Below are positions 49,310-61,328 of a stretch of DNA of 64,000 bases, piece by piece. Position 1 is the first letter of the stretch. Each line of letters starts with the position of its first letter. The stretch spans positions 135,985,600 to 136,049,599 of the forward strand of contig CM073590.1 in NCBI GenBank assembly GCA_037074705.1. The letters are read 5' to 3'. Source of the stretch: Zhengitettix transpicula. Its lineage: Eukaryota; Arthropoda; Insecta; Orthoptera; Tetrigidae. Under the pieces are notes generated by a model. That model was not told where the DNA came from. It searched no databases and saw only the letters and a program-made list of their open reading frames with translations. The position numbers were made by a program, and so were the translations under genes.

Positions 49310-52300
49310 TATTACACATTATAATTATTTAGCACCGTTCGTCTATCTCTGGGAGTATCAATTTAAAACTGACAAAAATTCATAAAATTTTGTACATTTC
49401 CAGTTATGAAAATTACGGAACTGATCACCGCGTACCGAATTCTGCCACCCTTCCCCATCATACAGTCAAGAGCAGTTACTGCGGGGTGACGGATATCGCA
49501 ATTGATCCTGTTACAGAAAAATGCTTACCGGCAAATATATATATCCCCATTACAAACAAAGTCATTGAAAAAAAATTAAATTTTTTAATTAATGTTAAAT
49601 AAACAATATAGGTTTACGGTTATCGTACAGATTTTTTGCAGGTTTATTAATCCTGCAGAGATTTCCTAACGACGAAAAATTGCTATTGAATACGCAGCAA
49701 AATATTTAATGTGAACGAATTAAGTTACTAAGAATGGCGCTAAATTTACCATTAGTGCTTCGAGAAAGTCAACGCAATTTACGAAAGAACAACAAACGTC
49801 TAGGTATTAATTATTAATTAAAAAGGACTCGCTGCAGTTGTTTCCAAATTTAAAATTGGTACGAGATTATTACTGGCTTATATACAAGGGGAAAAATCCC
49901 TATTTTTGCAAAGTACATGCATTTAAATAGATGATAGCAACAAAAAAAATGGGAGACAGATACGGCAAAAAATATTTTTTTGGATTTACATGATACGCAC
50001 TCAAAACATTGAATTCATTTACTTGCAAAAACATATTTTTTGCGCATTGTGGAAATTATGAAAATAGCATAACGTTTAATAAAAATCGCGTTTAACACAT
50101 TGGATACAATGTTATGGATAATCAAATGTAATCACCTTACCAATTTTCTAAATAACAGCAGAGCTCAAACACACACGTGCTACCCGAACACCGACTTTCA
50201 AGCCATTGGAGCTTTTGTTTGGACTGAGCAAAGAAGACAATAAATGTAGATACTCCTCTTTAGCATAAGAACTTGTACTAAGTAGAAAACCACACAGATA
50301 TTCCGAATATGCTAAATAGATCTGATTTATAAGTAATTCAAAATTATTTACTTAATGACTTTCAGTTATTTTTTAGATTTTTCAATATCGGAAATAACCA
50401 AAAAATATGCAAACATTTCTCAATGTCACACTGAATCTATTTGAATGTACATGGATGTACCATACGCTCTCTGATGCGCAACAAATATTTCGGCAATCAA
50501 GTAGCTAACTTCTAATTGCGTAATTGTTTCTCCAGCAACACAATACGACATGAAGATCACTCGGCTTTCTGATGGAGTAGTGCGACTGAAAAAAGATTAA
50601 AACTTGTATCTAATAATTGGCCGCAACTTCCATTCTCAGCTTTAACTATTTCATATACATGCAATTCATGGACTTACATTATAACGGGTCGCTACCATAA
50701 CTCTCACTACCAGCAAGTAAAAACGGGCAGCTTAGTTTTTTATGAGAACAGTAAGATGAAACAGGGGAAAATTACTCCATAGGATAATTTCAAAAAAAGA
50801 CCGCGTTGTTTCTGAAAGAAAATATGGAAAAAATAATCGTCGTGATATTGAGGTTGAAGGCTGTGCCATTACTGAATACTGAAATAAATTATATGACGCT
50901 AACTAGTATATAAGATAATTTATTTCTTACGGCTTTCAGTTCCTGCTTTGGAACTTCATCAGTATAAGATAACACATTTGATATTGATCAATTCAATTTA
51001 TTTCCGTGTTATATTAAGATATTCCAATAAATATTAATTTATCTTATTGTTTTAGCCCGATATAGTTCCAAAAAAAGGAATGAATCGTCGTGTGAATTTG
51101 TATTAAATTCTTGCTGGCGTATTGACCATTTTATTTATTTAAAAAAAATTTACTTGCTCATAGGTATCGTAAGAGCAACTTCTAAAATACTTTATCTTTC
51201 TCACATAATCCATGGACTTCGTCAAATGTGCATTGGAAATAAATCTACTTTATTATTTTAATGAGATCCATGGATTATGGAAATAACGTAATGTTTATGT
51301 GAAATGTTTTGTCAACTGTTTAGCAAGTTAGCATTCTATTATTTTTTTCAGAAAATAATTGAAATTCTACGCGAGCATTGTTGAGAGAAAGAGGAATGCT
51401 GACTACATTGTTATGCGACAGTGACGGCTCCAGTTTTTGAAGTTATGTGCTACAAAACTCAGGAAACCATTTTACGAGTATAACTACGTAAAATAATAAA
51501 ACTACATCAGTCATTAGTGTAACCGATACTTTGAACCCACGCGTAATATGCTAGCTACATTTCTAATTTGGCTAAATAAATTTCCAATTGTGCCTAATTT
51601 TTAAACAAGGAATAATTAAGCATTTTTAATCAGAAAGTATTTTTGATCGGTACATATTGCAGGGTCGCGCGGTTAATTTTCACACTACGTTGCCTCTTAA
51701 ATGTTTTTTTTTCTTTAAAATAACTTTTGATTGATTTTTTATATTACCAAAAATGTACAAATATTCTTTTTGTTTTGAAAATATAAACTATTTTAAAATA
51801 ATATTTACGCTTACTGTATAGTTGAAATTTATTTCGATTTAGTTGCTTATGCTGCCTGATGCGGTCGCCTGTCAGTCGTTGCACGGCACGACTCTGCATT
51901 ACCCTCAGAATTGTAGCACAAGAATGACGCAGTTTGTAGAGCTTTACGTGTGGCGCAAGGGGTTGAAAAGGTATACTGCTAATGCGCAGTTGTCAATAAA
52001 ATACCACAGCCCGTGCTCATAAAGTAAGAACAATTGGGTTTATTTGTTTTGACTGTTAACATTGGCTGGCGAAATTGAGGAGGAATGTAGACATACTACA
52101 CAATACAGTTGACAAACAAAAAAATGGCATGTGGCATTTCCATTGCAGATGTTTGATATGCACTGAGGAGGTCAACAGCTTATCACGCTTTAATCAACCC
52201 TCACCTGACCTGATTCAATCCATTTAATCATTTGTAGATCTGCATTTATTAAAATTAATTTATACATTTATTAAAATGAAAAATTTACATCTGTATGGAA

Positions 52301-52330
52301 AATTAATTATAAAAAAAGATAGGAATAACG
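49310..52330. other. Region upstream of piwi
   Basis: About 3 kb right of the piwi start codon with no gene seen. The piwi promoter or an extra 5' UTR exon should lie here but cannot be placed. A less AT-rich patch occurs at 51850-52020. No known repeat family was recognised. Confidence 0.45.
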
Positions 52331-52339
52331 CAAAGCCTG

Positions 52340-52450
52340 ATTTGTGCCGGCTCTTACGTTTTTTCTGCACTTGAAGAAAGGAACAAGGCTTCCAAAAACG
52401 TGTGGTATTTATATCATCACTTCTTTTGTCTGTATTTGCCTATCTTTCTT
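52340..52450 (+). repeat. Dispersed repeat family D, copy 3
   Basis: Same block order as 640-800: a TTTGTGCCGGCTCTTACG-like block, then GAAAGGAACAAGG, TTCCAAAAACG and GTGGTATTTATATCATCACT. Confidence 0.55.
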
Positions 52451-53462
52451 ATTATTAATCTGCACTTTCTAGATGTTTAACAAGATTTGCGTATATGAAT
52501 GCTAATGTGAGCAGTGATTAAAGTTTTGGATTCAAATAATACAAAATTTCATAAATTAGTGATGCAGATGTCACTCATTTTACGGACTGTAAGACGAACC
52601 TTAATTTTTAAAAAATACTATTTGTATTATTAGATTGCAAATCCAGACTAAATAAAAATTCTTAGTTTATAAAACCGAACTGACCTTTAAAATTCCTGAA
52701 AATCGTCATTTAAACTTTCTTCTCCCTCTTCATTGTAACTGTTATCCTCTTCATAAATAAGATGGTCTTCACTGCCATCGACAGCGTTACTTGTGTCGCA
52801 CTTCTTGAAAGGCTTAACATTATCACTTTTTTGTCTGAATTGGCTACCTATCTTATTAATAATATATTCTCTCCCTCTAGACTACGACTGTTTTATCAAC
52901 TGACTAGTTTGTTTGATTGTAGGTCGTTTTAAAGCTTCCTTCGGCTTGAGTTCATGTTGGGTTTCATCCATCATCCGTTTGTTCCATTCCTGTTTAATAT
53001 ACACTTTGAATGGTTTTTTTTATAGACATCAAGAGGTTGCAATTGTGAAGTAAGTCCTCCCGGAATAACAGCGAGCTCTGTATTTCACTGTCTCAATCTC
53101 TCTTCCACAGAATTTTTCAAATAACTACTAAACTGATCCAGCACAGGAAGAGAACTCTTCAACAAAGCACCTTTCCTTCTCTCCCACACTCTGTTAAGCC
53201 ATAATTTCATAACAGCCGTGTCCATCCTACCCTTGTCATGTACGTAAACAACCATTGGCGGTATTTCAGAAGTTTTTAGCATTGTTTTCCGCTTGAAAAT
53301 GATCATTGGATTAAGTTTAGTACCGTCAGCACAACATGAAAGGACAACAGTGTAGTGCATTTTTTTCATGTCCACTTGTTTTTATACAAGATTACAGTTT
53401 CAGCGCCTTTCATGGCAACAGTTTTGTTAAGGAATTCGAAAGACAGCCAATTCAGACAAAAA

Positions 53463-53512
53463 GGTAATATAAATACCACACAACGTTTCTGGGATCCTTG
53501 TTTCTTTCGTCA
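53463..53512 (-). repeat. Dispersed repeat family D, copy 4 (short)
   Basis: The reverse complement reads CCTGACGAAAGAAAC, AAGGATCCCAGAAACG and TTGTGTGGTATTTATATTA, the core of family D. It lies exactly between the split Tigger ORF and the Harbinger-derived element. Confidence 0.6.
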
Positions 53513-54288
53513 GGTAGGCCCCCATCACACCAGTGCGGGAACGGGAGCGGGAAAGATGTGGGACGTGTTTTCATTGCGGAATATGGGTATTTTTCGACCT
53601 GAACGAATTTTCCCGCCCCTCGCTGCGTCCCCGTGAAAGTTGCACGTTTTTCACGCGTCCCGCACGTGCCTGCTGCCGCCAAAGAAAATCTTAATAACAT
53701 ATTAAATTAAGTATTCTAAAACGTTCACACTCGTTATCTGCTAAAACAAATATACGTCGAAGAAATTGCAAGTCGTCCTTCTGGACACATTGGTTCACGG
53801 TAGTTCGTGTATTGTTTTTTAATGTCATTCTTAATTCAATCAGGCGTCATTCTGAAATAAATATAAAATCTTGCAACATCTCTGCATAGCTCTGGCATTA
53901 AGCTGTGATATTCACGAATTATTTTTTTTACGTTTAGAATTTCGTGAAAATCTTCTTTCCCTATAGATATATAAATAATTAGGAAAAAGGCTGTAGTGAG
54001 GTAAATAATTGCCTTGTTTCTTATTATTCTAATAACTTAATTAGCACGTTTTACGTCTTCGGCTAGAGCTAGTAAAATTAGAGCCTCTTCTTCATCTGAA
54101 CACAGTCTTAACTTGAATAAAAAATTATTAAAAATACGTAATTATTTTAAGGGAAACTACTGTGTTCGCCGGAAGGCATCTAGAAAATGAATTCCCGTTC
54201 CCGCAATGGTGTAGACGGTCGTGCGGTACGCTGTCCCGTACCTGAAGCGGGATTCTCGCTCCTATTCCCGCACTGGTGTGAGAGGTCC
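53513..54288 (-). mobile_element. PIF/Harbinger-derived element inserted in the Tigger ORF
   Basis: The ends are inverted repeats: CACACCAGTGCGGGAACGGG on the left (about 53529) and its counterpart CCCGCACTGGTGTGAGAGG on the right. Between them the minus strand encodes a decayed N-terminal Harbinger transposase: SDEEEALILLALAEDVKR, EYHSLMPELCRDVARFY, FRMTPD and KKQYTNYREP. The catalytic domain is missing. The same element occurs in the array at 61329-63453. Confidence 0.82.
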
Positions 54289-54839
54289 TGACATCTAATG
54301 TCAGATGAGTTTCGCTATTTGGCTTAGTTCCACACTGGTTTTCGTTCGATGTAGAATAATAAAGCGATGGAAAGATAATATTTTCTTTTCCTACTCTTGT
54401 GACATTTTCTGACATACTTTTGGTTTTGGTTCGAATGTTACGTCCATGACGCTTCATAAACCTGTAGCACCAAGCAATTCCACCCTTATAGTCTGTTAAG
54501 TACCACTTACACGCTAGCTTACGAGCGTGTATTTGAATGATTTTTGTATTAATTTCAGTGCCATTTTGACGCTGTCCTTAAATCCATTTCAATTCGTCAT
54601 CTTCTACTTTTGGCCATTTTGCATTCAATCCTCTATTTACACATTTAGTCTTCCTCGTTTTTTCCCCCCAGTTTTTCGTTACTAGCTCGCCAATAGGAAA
54701 TGTTTTTTTTTCTGTTGGTGGAGGGCCGAAATGCCGCTCAGCTGCTCTGTGTCCGTGTTCTTCTACATATGCTATTATAGACCGCATCATATGAATGCCT
54801 AATAGTTTTTTCAATTTCGAAACTAGCTACTAACAAAAA

Positions 54840-56275
54840 TATTACACTGTTACCGATAACACTTTCAATTCAAGTTCACTGACACCGTATACTGCAATGA
54901 CGCATCATAGGTTAGACAATGTTCTGGGTTTGTGATGTTGGGGGAGGAACTTGTAACAACTTTTCACAACCATATTTCATTATTTTTACTTGGCCATAAT
55001 TCCGGTCAAACTGACCACCGGACACGACTCCAATTTACCTTCTACAACCTTTTCATCCCACATCTACCAGCCGATTCTTGGAGTCTAAGCTCCGAAAAGT
55101 TTGAAGTCCACATGGAGACTCAGTGCTAAAGACTCTCGGTCAGTTCCCATCTAGAGGCATTTCGTCAAACCTTTCAATATCACATACGCCGCCGACTAAT
55201 CAAATTTCCTTACAATGATATGGCCTTAATATTACTCAACAAATGGAATAATTTAACAATTTATAAATTGTAGACATTGATGTCTATTACATTGCCCTCA
55301 ATTAAGTTCGAGCTAGTGCATACATTGTGAAAACTTAATTTTTCAAAATTATTTTAATTAACTTCATACTATCAAATTTATTATGTTACCAATATATTTA
55401 TAAATTTTACCATTCTATAATTATTTTACAATAGATATTGATTAAAATTTTATTTAACTATGGTCAAATTTTCATTTTTGATTTACAGTCATAATTATAT
55501 GTTCATTTTCAAATGTAACTTAAACTATTAAAGCGCCCATTTTTAATTATTCAAAATAAATAAAAATAAACTTCAATTGTTTTAAAAACTTGAGGAAGCC
55601 ACGCCTCCTTACGTATTAGCAAAACTTTTCCATTAAAATGAGTAGTTTTATAAAAATTATACCAAATTAGCCAATTAAGCTAAATCATTAATCAATAAAC
55701 TTCACTGTTATGCATTAATCAATATCTTTATTCATTTAATTACCTATTTTATTCCTTTATTGTATTATGTTATTTAAAATCCCATAATATCATTACATTA
55801 CATACCCTATACTTATTAGTAAAAAAAATCTACCTCAGGGTACCTTCTACTGTGCCACTCTCTTCTCAATCTTCTTTTCTCCATTATTTTATTATTAATT
55901 TCCATTGGATATCCTTGTTTGGTTGGCTGGGTTGTGTATGGAGGGATTCCCAGGCAGCGTTCTGCACTAGTGTCTGGAATTTTTCTACAGCTAGCTCGAT
56001 GTGTTTGCCGTTTTTAGCTCAATATCTAATATCTCTCTAAAAGGGAATGCTGCTCTCAAGGAAGCCTGCAAGAGGATTCTCTCGCAGGTGAACCTTCCCA
56101 GAGAGTTCTGGCGGGTGCTACCTTTGGGGATGCCTTCACAACTCTCTGGTTTTCTTGAACTAAGGTTCCCACATGCCGAAGTACCTCGGCCTGTTTTGAG
56201 AGATGTATGTTCCGGGGTCGCAGACCTTGGGCATACGGTAAGAGTTGTCCGCTATTCCTATTCGAATAGTCGGCC
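54840..56275. other. Intergenic stretch, nothing recognised
   Basis: Very AT-rich from 55190 to 55840. The segment 55850-56290 is GC-richer and has an open plus-strand frame (56001-56288) with no motif I can name; it directly abuts the family-B dimer and may be its extension. Confidence 0.4.
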
Positions 56276-56279
56276 AGCT

Positions 56280-56885
56280 GCCTCCTAAACTAGCCAAGGC
56301 ATGGCGAGGGGTAAGATGCGGCCGCACAGCAAACCCCTCTCCCGCCATCGGAAGGGCGTGAGACAAGTACCATATGCCCGACCTACCTGATACAGGTTTT
56401 TATAGGGTTTGTCCTGCATTACTTTTAGGCGATTGCCGGGTAGGATCCTTGAACTATAGCCCGGGGGCCCTAGTTAACCCTTGGCTACCTTCCTCCACCA
56501 TTCCGCATCCCCCCTTTCAAATTCCTTTCCTATCCTATAAGAGGGGAGTTGCCACTATGTGGATTACCCTATACATAGCCTTTCTACACAAAAAAACGCA
56601 ATGCTGCGTCCCCACAGCAAACTCGTTTCCCGCTATCGGAAGGGCGTGGGACAAGTACCCAATGCCCGACTTACCTGATGCAGGTTTTCCTAGGGTTTTC
56701 CCTGCATTTCTTTAGACGAATGCCGGGTAGGATCCTTAAACCATAGCCCGGGGGCCCTAGTTACCCTTGGCTACCTTCCTCTTCCCTTCCGCATCCCCCC
56801 TTTCAAATATCTTCCTATGCTATTTAAGTGGAGTTGCCCAACGTGGATTACCCTCATGTAGCCTGTTGCCCTAAAAAAAGAATGG
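56280..56885 (-). repeat. Dispersed repeat family B, tandem dimer
   Basis: Two direct copies, offset 288 bp (ATCGGAAGGGCGTG at 56347 and 56635), in reverse orientation to the copies at 2590 and 3706. Each contains TGCCGGGTAGGATCCTT, GCCCGGGGGCCCTAGTTA, GGCTACCTTCCTC and CCGCATCCCCCCTTTCAAA. The second copy is very close to the one at 3706-4060. Confidence 0.85.
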
Positions 56886-56889
56886 TTCC

Positions 56890-58130
56890 GGCCTAGAAGA
56901 TGTCGACAGAGCTTTTAGTCGTCTAAACGTTGCGTTATAATATAATTATGCAAAACCCGGTTGAACTCCGAGAACAATATAATAAAATTATGTTTACTTA
57001 CACGAAACATTCCTGTATTTAACATTTTTTAATTTTAATATTTCGTCCGGCCCGTGAAATTAGTTTTATTTCCTATCCTGCCAGGAGGCCAAAAATGTTG
57101 GCCACGCCAGGTCTTGACGGCTTATCTGCCATAACGTTGTTGGCAACATTGTTTTGCTAAGACTGCGTCTTCCTGGCATTCCAGCCGGTTGAGGCGGCTA
57201 CACACAGTGATTTGAGCCAACTAGTTTAGACTAAAATATTGGAGTGTTTTGTGGAATGTTTAGTTTAGAAGGAGAAAATTGTTACACTGTACCCAAAATT
57301 GCGAGATTGTGGCACCAGTTATTTTAGAATGTCTGCTACCAGTTTCGATAAATTATTGTTATAAATTCCACCAAGTTTACAGGCAGCCAGAGATACCATC
57401 ACACAAGAAGAAAAACGCAAGTTTATTTTTTCTTGAAACAAAACTTTGTTATTTACAAAAACGAGTTTAAAATATGTGTATTTATGTTAGGAAAGTACAT
57501 GACGGATGAAAATTTTGTAAACAACTAGTACGTGCATATTTTGAATACGGCAGAACTGTTGGTGGAGTTTGCAATTGAGTTCGTTGTGATTCATTGTAGC
57601 GTTGTGATGTATCTTTGCGCAATGAAATGATTGCGTTGGCTGGACGTACTTGGGAAATAAGAAAAAGGTACGAGTACTGGCGGTAATCCATGACTTGCAA
57701 CAGAATGATGTTTATTGCATTGGCGAAGGATTTTGACTTCTTAGAGGGGTGTAGATGTCCTGTGCTCTTTGGATAAGCTGAAGTTGTTAAATTTTTGTTT
57801 TTATGCAAGCCTCTTCAGGAACTTTCTTTATAGAAGGGTACTCTGGCACCTCATACCCGCAGACCCCACCCACCCAGTCCATCCATCCCATCAAAGTTAA
57901 CATTACCAGCTAACCCTCATAACCTCATAACTCAAATTAAAATACATGAAAAAATTTTGCAAAATTATGTTAATTGCTGGATTAACTTATGTGACAAGTT
58001 CCCAGGTTAATTATGTACAGGATTTTAATTTTATATACTCTAATACTATATGTAACAACAAATAATCTGAAGATAAAAGTTTTGTCTAATAAATAATAAA
58101 AAAAATAGAAGGGTAAAGAAAACAGTATGT
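56890..58130. other. Stretch with no assigned feature
   Basis: No gene or known element recognised. The patch 57060-57200 is GC-richer and has short inverted pieces (GGCCACGCCAGG, CCTGGCATTCCAGCCGG) that could be the end of a DNA transposon, but no partner end was found. Confidence 0.4.
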
Positions 58131-58134
58131 CTTC

Positions 58135-58400
58135 ACCTTGACAGTTTACTTCTGATTCCCTTTTCTCTCTAAATTGTGCAGTAGATTATCCGCAGGCTGT
58201 TTAACCGTTTTGCTGCTCAACCCCAGAAATAATTTTTTAATATTAACAATATTCTCCGCCCTCATTAAATATACGGCGTGGCAAATATACACAGTGTTTC
58301 CAGGGTTCCCAGTATAGTGGAATTCAAAAGTAATGACAGAATTTAAGAATTCCCGCAACATCATTGTCACTTTAATAACCACAGACGGTTGTAGAAACAT
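58135..58400 (-). repeat. Inverted partner of the repeat at 63640-63935
   Basis: On the minus strand it reads GTTTCTACAACCGTCTG, TATTAAAGTGAC, ATGATGTTGCGGG, GGGAACCCTGGAAACAC and, at its end, GGAATCAGAAGTAAACTG, colinear with 63640-63935 on the plus strand. It contains CAGTAG...TTATCCG at about 58179, resembling Tigger-type terminal repeats. No protein is encoded. Confidence 0.8.
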
Positions 58401-58589
58401 AGTGGATATTAAATTAAAATTTATGTAATTTATTTATTTATATTGGCACCAGTCGCGAGCCAGCATGTGTACACCCCCAATCACCACAATGTACTTAATT
58501 GACGGGCTGTGACTCATGTGTACAGGGTGTTTCTCACTAACAAAGACAATGTAACCGTAACAGTATTGTTAGATCGATAAGCAGCCAAA

Positions 58590-58715
58590 AACACAAAATT
58601 AAGTACGACACAACGTTTCTGCAATTTTCGTTGGTTGTGTGAAGAAATGCAATAGCCGTGAGAACGAAACACCGCACAAAGCATGTGATGAACTTCAAAG
58701 CAAAGTTAAAACGAG
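58590..58715 (-). repeat. Dispersed repeat family D, copy 5
   Basis: Shares CGAAACACCGCACAAA, GATGAAC and TCAAAGCAAAG with 6540-6610, and ACACAACGTTTCTG with 53463-53512. Confidence 0.6.
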
Positions 58716-59084
58716 GTTAAACGCAAAGACCTGTACACATGGGTCGCGAGACAGCCAGCTCTCGTTACGAGGATCATAGTAAAATAAAGCGTATACATGC
58801 TGTCGCGAGGATTGATTGGTCTCGCACTGTGTCGCGCGTCTCAAAGTACATTGTTTCTTATGGAGCTGTACACTTTTTTTTAATGGGCTGTGCCCACTAA
58901 AAGCACTCACGGCCAAGCTTGGGGCTCTACCACTTTCTACACCCCCTCTGCACGTGCTGTTATCGCAAGCTGTCGGAAGCAAAATGACTCGAGTCAAAAC
59001 GTCGGAAGCAAAATGTTTCAAGCTGTCTGAGACGGTTTCAGGCTGTTTCGAGCTGTATCTAGCAACCAAACTAATTTAATATCA

Positions 59085-59345
59085 GTGAAGATAGAGCGTG
59101 ACGACGAAATAGCTGTTATTATTTATTGTTATATGTTGTTGCAAGAAGACCAAATTTCTCGAGATTTACACCCAATGAATACTAAAAGAAATATAAACGG
59201 TTTTCTTAATGAATTAGGAGCGGACGAAAACAAATTTTCCAATTTCACAAGGATGAGCTCCAAAAGTTTCGATTTTCATTTTGATTTGATTGGTGAAAAA
59301 ATAAGAAAGCAAGACACTATTTTTCGTAGGTACTATATTATTACA
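59085..59345 (+). pseudogene. Harbinger transposase N-terminal remnant
   Basis: Encodes DLHPMNTKRNINGFLNEL, KFSNFTRMSSKSFDFHFDL and GEKIRKQDTIFR, matching the region of Harbinger transposases before the DDE core (usual text FRMS..FD.LL..I...I.KQDT.FR). The catalytic domain is absent; the frame runs on into unrelated sequence and stops at 59430-59432. Confidence 0.8.
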
Positions 59346-59349
59346 TACC

Positions 59350-59765
59350 TACATTGTTATTTTAACTTATTCTATTGCGGGAATATTATGAGTTCTGTGG
59401 CTTCTGCCTCATCCTCGTCTGCAAGATTATAAACTAATTCTAATAATTTTACTTTAAAAGTTCTTTGCCGTCTTATTGAGAATTTTTCAATGTCCGGCAG
59501 CAGCCCTTTAAAAAAATGCTTCATAGGTGAATATATTTCTGCTGCAGTTTATTTTTCTTTAGTTGGGGGTCTGGAATCAAGAGAACTTGATGATCGTGTG
59601 TTCTCTACTAATAGCTACAGCTGCAGGCACGTCTTCTTCCTCGACTATATTGCCGACACTTTGGTGTTGGGATACTAACAAAGAAATTCCGGGTTCTCGA
59701 AAATGCGATGCTGGTAAATGCAGAAAAAGCCAAAAATAATCATTCTTGCCTGTTGAGTTCTTCAC
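59350..59765 (-). pseudogene. BESS-domain (MADF/BESS) protein remnant of a Harbinger element
   Basis: At about 59395-59525 the minus strand reads FFKGLLPDIEKFSIRRQR then FKVKLLELVYNLADEDEA, a BESS dimerisation motif. The stretch before it (59577-59765) is an open frame with serine- and valine-rich text. Such Myb/MADF-like proteins are the second ORF of PIF/Harbinger elements and help transposase entry and binding. Confidence 0.65.
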
Positions 59766-60192
59766 AACATGATTAGAGAAAAAGAGGGAAGCATGTCAGA
59801 AATTCAGAGAGAACTGTTTGCACTTGAGGAAGATGACATTGATCCTTCTCAAACAGTTTTCAGAGGATCCAATCCTGCCTATGGTATTCGAAACAGATAC
59901 ATGGATTTCTTTAATTCCAACTATGGCAGCGTACCATGGCAATATAGTTTCATTTAGTTTATTAGATGTTTGTGAAGGAAATATTATATTGATTGTAAAA
60001 ACTGTGTAACAATGACTGGTCATTACAACAAAATATTATTTAAATAAATAATGTAGGTACAGAATAATAATAATATAAATTGTCTCTTTCTTTCACATAT
60101 TCGCTCAATTTAATTTAGCAACAATACGCGTGCTTCGTTCATTACAAAATATTATCTATAGCAGCAAATTAATTCAACTCAATACACACACA

Positions 60193-60195
<3 letters not shown>

Positions 60196-60233
<38 letters not shown>
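60196..60233. repeat. (TA)n microsatellite
   Basis: About 19 TA units preceded by a short CA run; the only other long dinucleotide tract in the window is next to piwi exon 5. Confidence 0.95.
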
Positions 60234-60235
<2 letters not shown>

Positions 60236-60719
60236 ATTTTCGCCTTCCTTTGTCAAGTAAACACCAATACAGTAATGAATATTTGGGGGCAAAGACAAGG
60301 TTAGGTTTCCCGCTATGTGCTGGGCGCATGCGCAGTGCTGTTTGACCTGCCAGGCAATGCGACGAGTCATAATTCCATCTGTCAGCGTCCGACACGACGA
60401 AATATGACTCGAGGTATCTGGCTGTCACGAGGCGACGGTCGCGGACTGTCTCAAACACTCGCGCCGTGTCGGACGCGACAGTTTCGCCTGGTGTGCGCCC
60501 CTGCATAAGGAGCCCATGAATTTTCTTCCTCGAGTCGTCGTCCGACTAAACGACTCGTCGCGTCGCTTGCAGTGTGCGGCCGGCCTTAGCGGGAAAAAAA
60601 CCTCAGCGATAGTTAGATGGGTTGAAGGGCACAATGATCTAGGATACTGCTCTTGTGCGACAGCAACAAAGCATATGGTATTGTTGGTTGGAATAAGTTA
60701 ATAGTTTGTTGTGGGTATC

Positions 60720-61290
60720 ATGCATGTCGATCCTCTTCTCGTCGCAGAATCCGGATCTCCGCACACGTCCTGTAAAAGCCGTAAGCAAGAGTGGTCAGTT
60801 TTATCGTATTGAACCAATCATGGGGGTTCGGGGTGGAGGAGGTGCTTGGGGCGTTTGTGTTTGGTGACGCGGGTGTGGCCATAGTTGCCCAGTCGTCTTA
60901 TGACAGTGTTGTGTGAGAATTGTGTCTTGCTGTACAGCATGTTCTCTGATAACGTCCATTAATCTTCGCGGTGGACGTCTTTAGTTCGTGCCCTCCAAGG
61001 TGCCTCGACGATGATTTTAAGGACCTTATTTTGAACGATCTGGAGGTTACGTAGACGTGACTTGGCTGCATAGCCCCACACGTCCTGCATACGTCAGAAT
61101 TGGCCGTATGAGTGTAAAGGATAGGGCGCTGGCTGTGTCGAGGGTGCTTGTTCTGTTAAGCAAAGGGTATAGCTGTTTTAGTCTAATGTTTGCTTTTCGA
61201 ATGGTGTTCGTGGTACGGAGTCTCCATGTTAGGGTCGGGTCAAATCAGACTCCTACGTATTTAACCGTGTCTCGTAATTGAATCTGGCGC
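60720..61290 (-). pseudogene. Jockey-like reverse transcriptase C-terminal remnant
   Basis: On the minus strand: VKYVGV, a stop in place of Trp, then FDPTLTWR, TIRKANIRLKQLYPLLNR, STLDTASAL and LIRPILTYAG, with the typical EAPWR-like RIV..A region decayed at about 61000-61030. This is the thumb/C-terminal part of a Jockey-clade polymerase. Only this 3' piece is present. Confidence 0.78.
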
Positions 61291-61328
61291 TTGTGGAATG
61301 TGTTCCATCTGTCGTGCGACTTAAAGTT

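Larger units (their letters stand above)
52690..54830 (-). pseudogene. Tigger/pogo-type transposase, split by an insertion
   Basis: Minus-strand reading from the right: AYVEEHGHRAAERHFGPPPT (54700-54785, helix-turn-helix), AKWPKVEDDELKWI, then WCYRFMKRHG and ETHLTLDV (54295-54470). After the insertion come NKTVAMKGAETV, HYTVVLSCCADGTKLNPM (53300-53360), VLDQF (second catalytic Asp) and TSQLQPLDV (third catalytic Asp, about 53030). An acidic tail ends near 52690. The first catalytic Asp in the usual NMDET context is lost (NSET here), and stops and frameshifts are present. The family is the CENP-B-like DDE superfamily. Confidence 0.88.
58720..60505. mobile_element. Second PIF/Harbinger element, internally deleted
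   Basis: Holds two convergent coding remnants, a transposase N-terminus (+) and a BESS-domain protein (-), the two-gene arrangement known for PIF/Harbinger elements. The flanks (58730-59050 and 60290-60505) are GC-richer and CpG-containing, with TCGCGAGACAG- and GACACGG-type motifs, but a clean terminal inverted repeat and TWA target duplication could not be defined, so the boundaries are approximate. Confidence 0.5.

Noticed and set aside
51850..52020. Less AT-rich, CpG-containing patch as a possible promoter of an unknown gene
   Set aside because: No exon with splice sites or open frame nearby supports a gene; it may be an old transposon end.
53463..53512. Hammerhead-ribozyme-like order CTGACGA...GAAAC in repeat family D
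   Set aside because: The bases between the two boxes do not form a convincing stem II, the sequence after GAAAC does not form stem III with a UH cleavage site, and other copies break the core. A structure-model search would be needed to revive this.
57482..57808. 108-aa open frame on -
   Set aside because: No recognisable domain and no splice or start context; left as non-coding.
58695..59079. Overlapping frames on both strands left of the Harbinger transposase remnant
   Set aside because: They lie in the GC-richer terminal region of the element, read through repeats, and share no protein text with known transposases.
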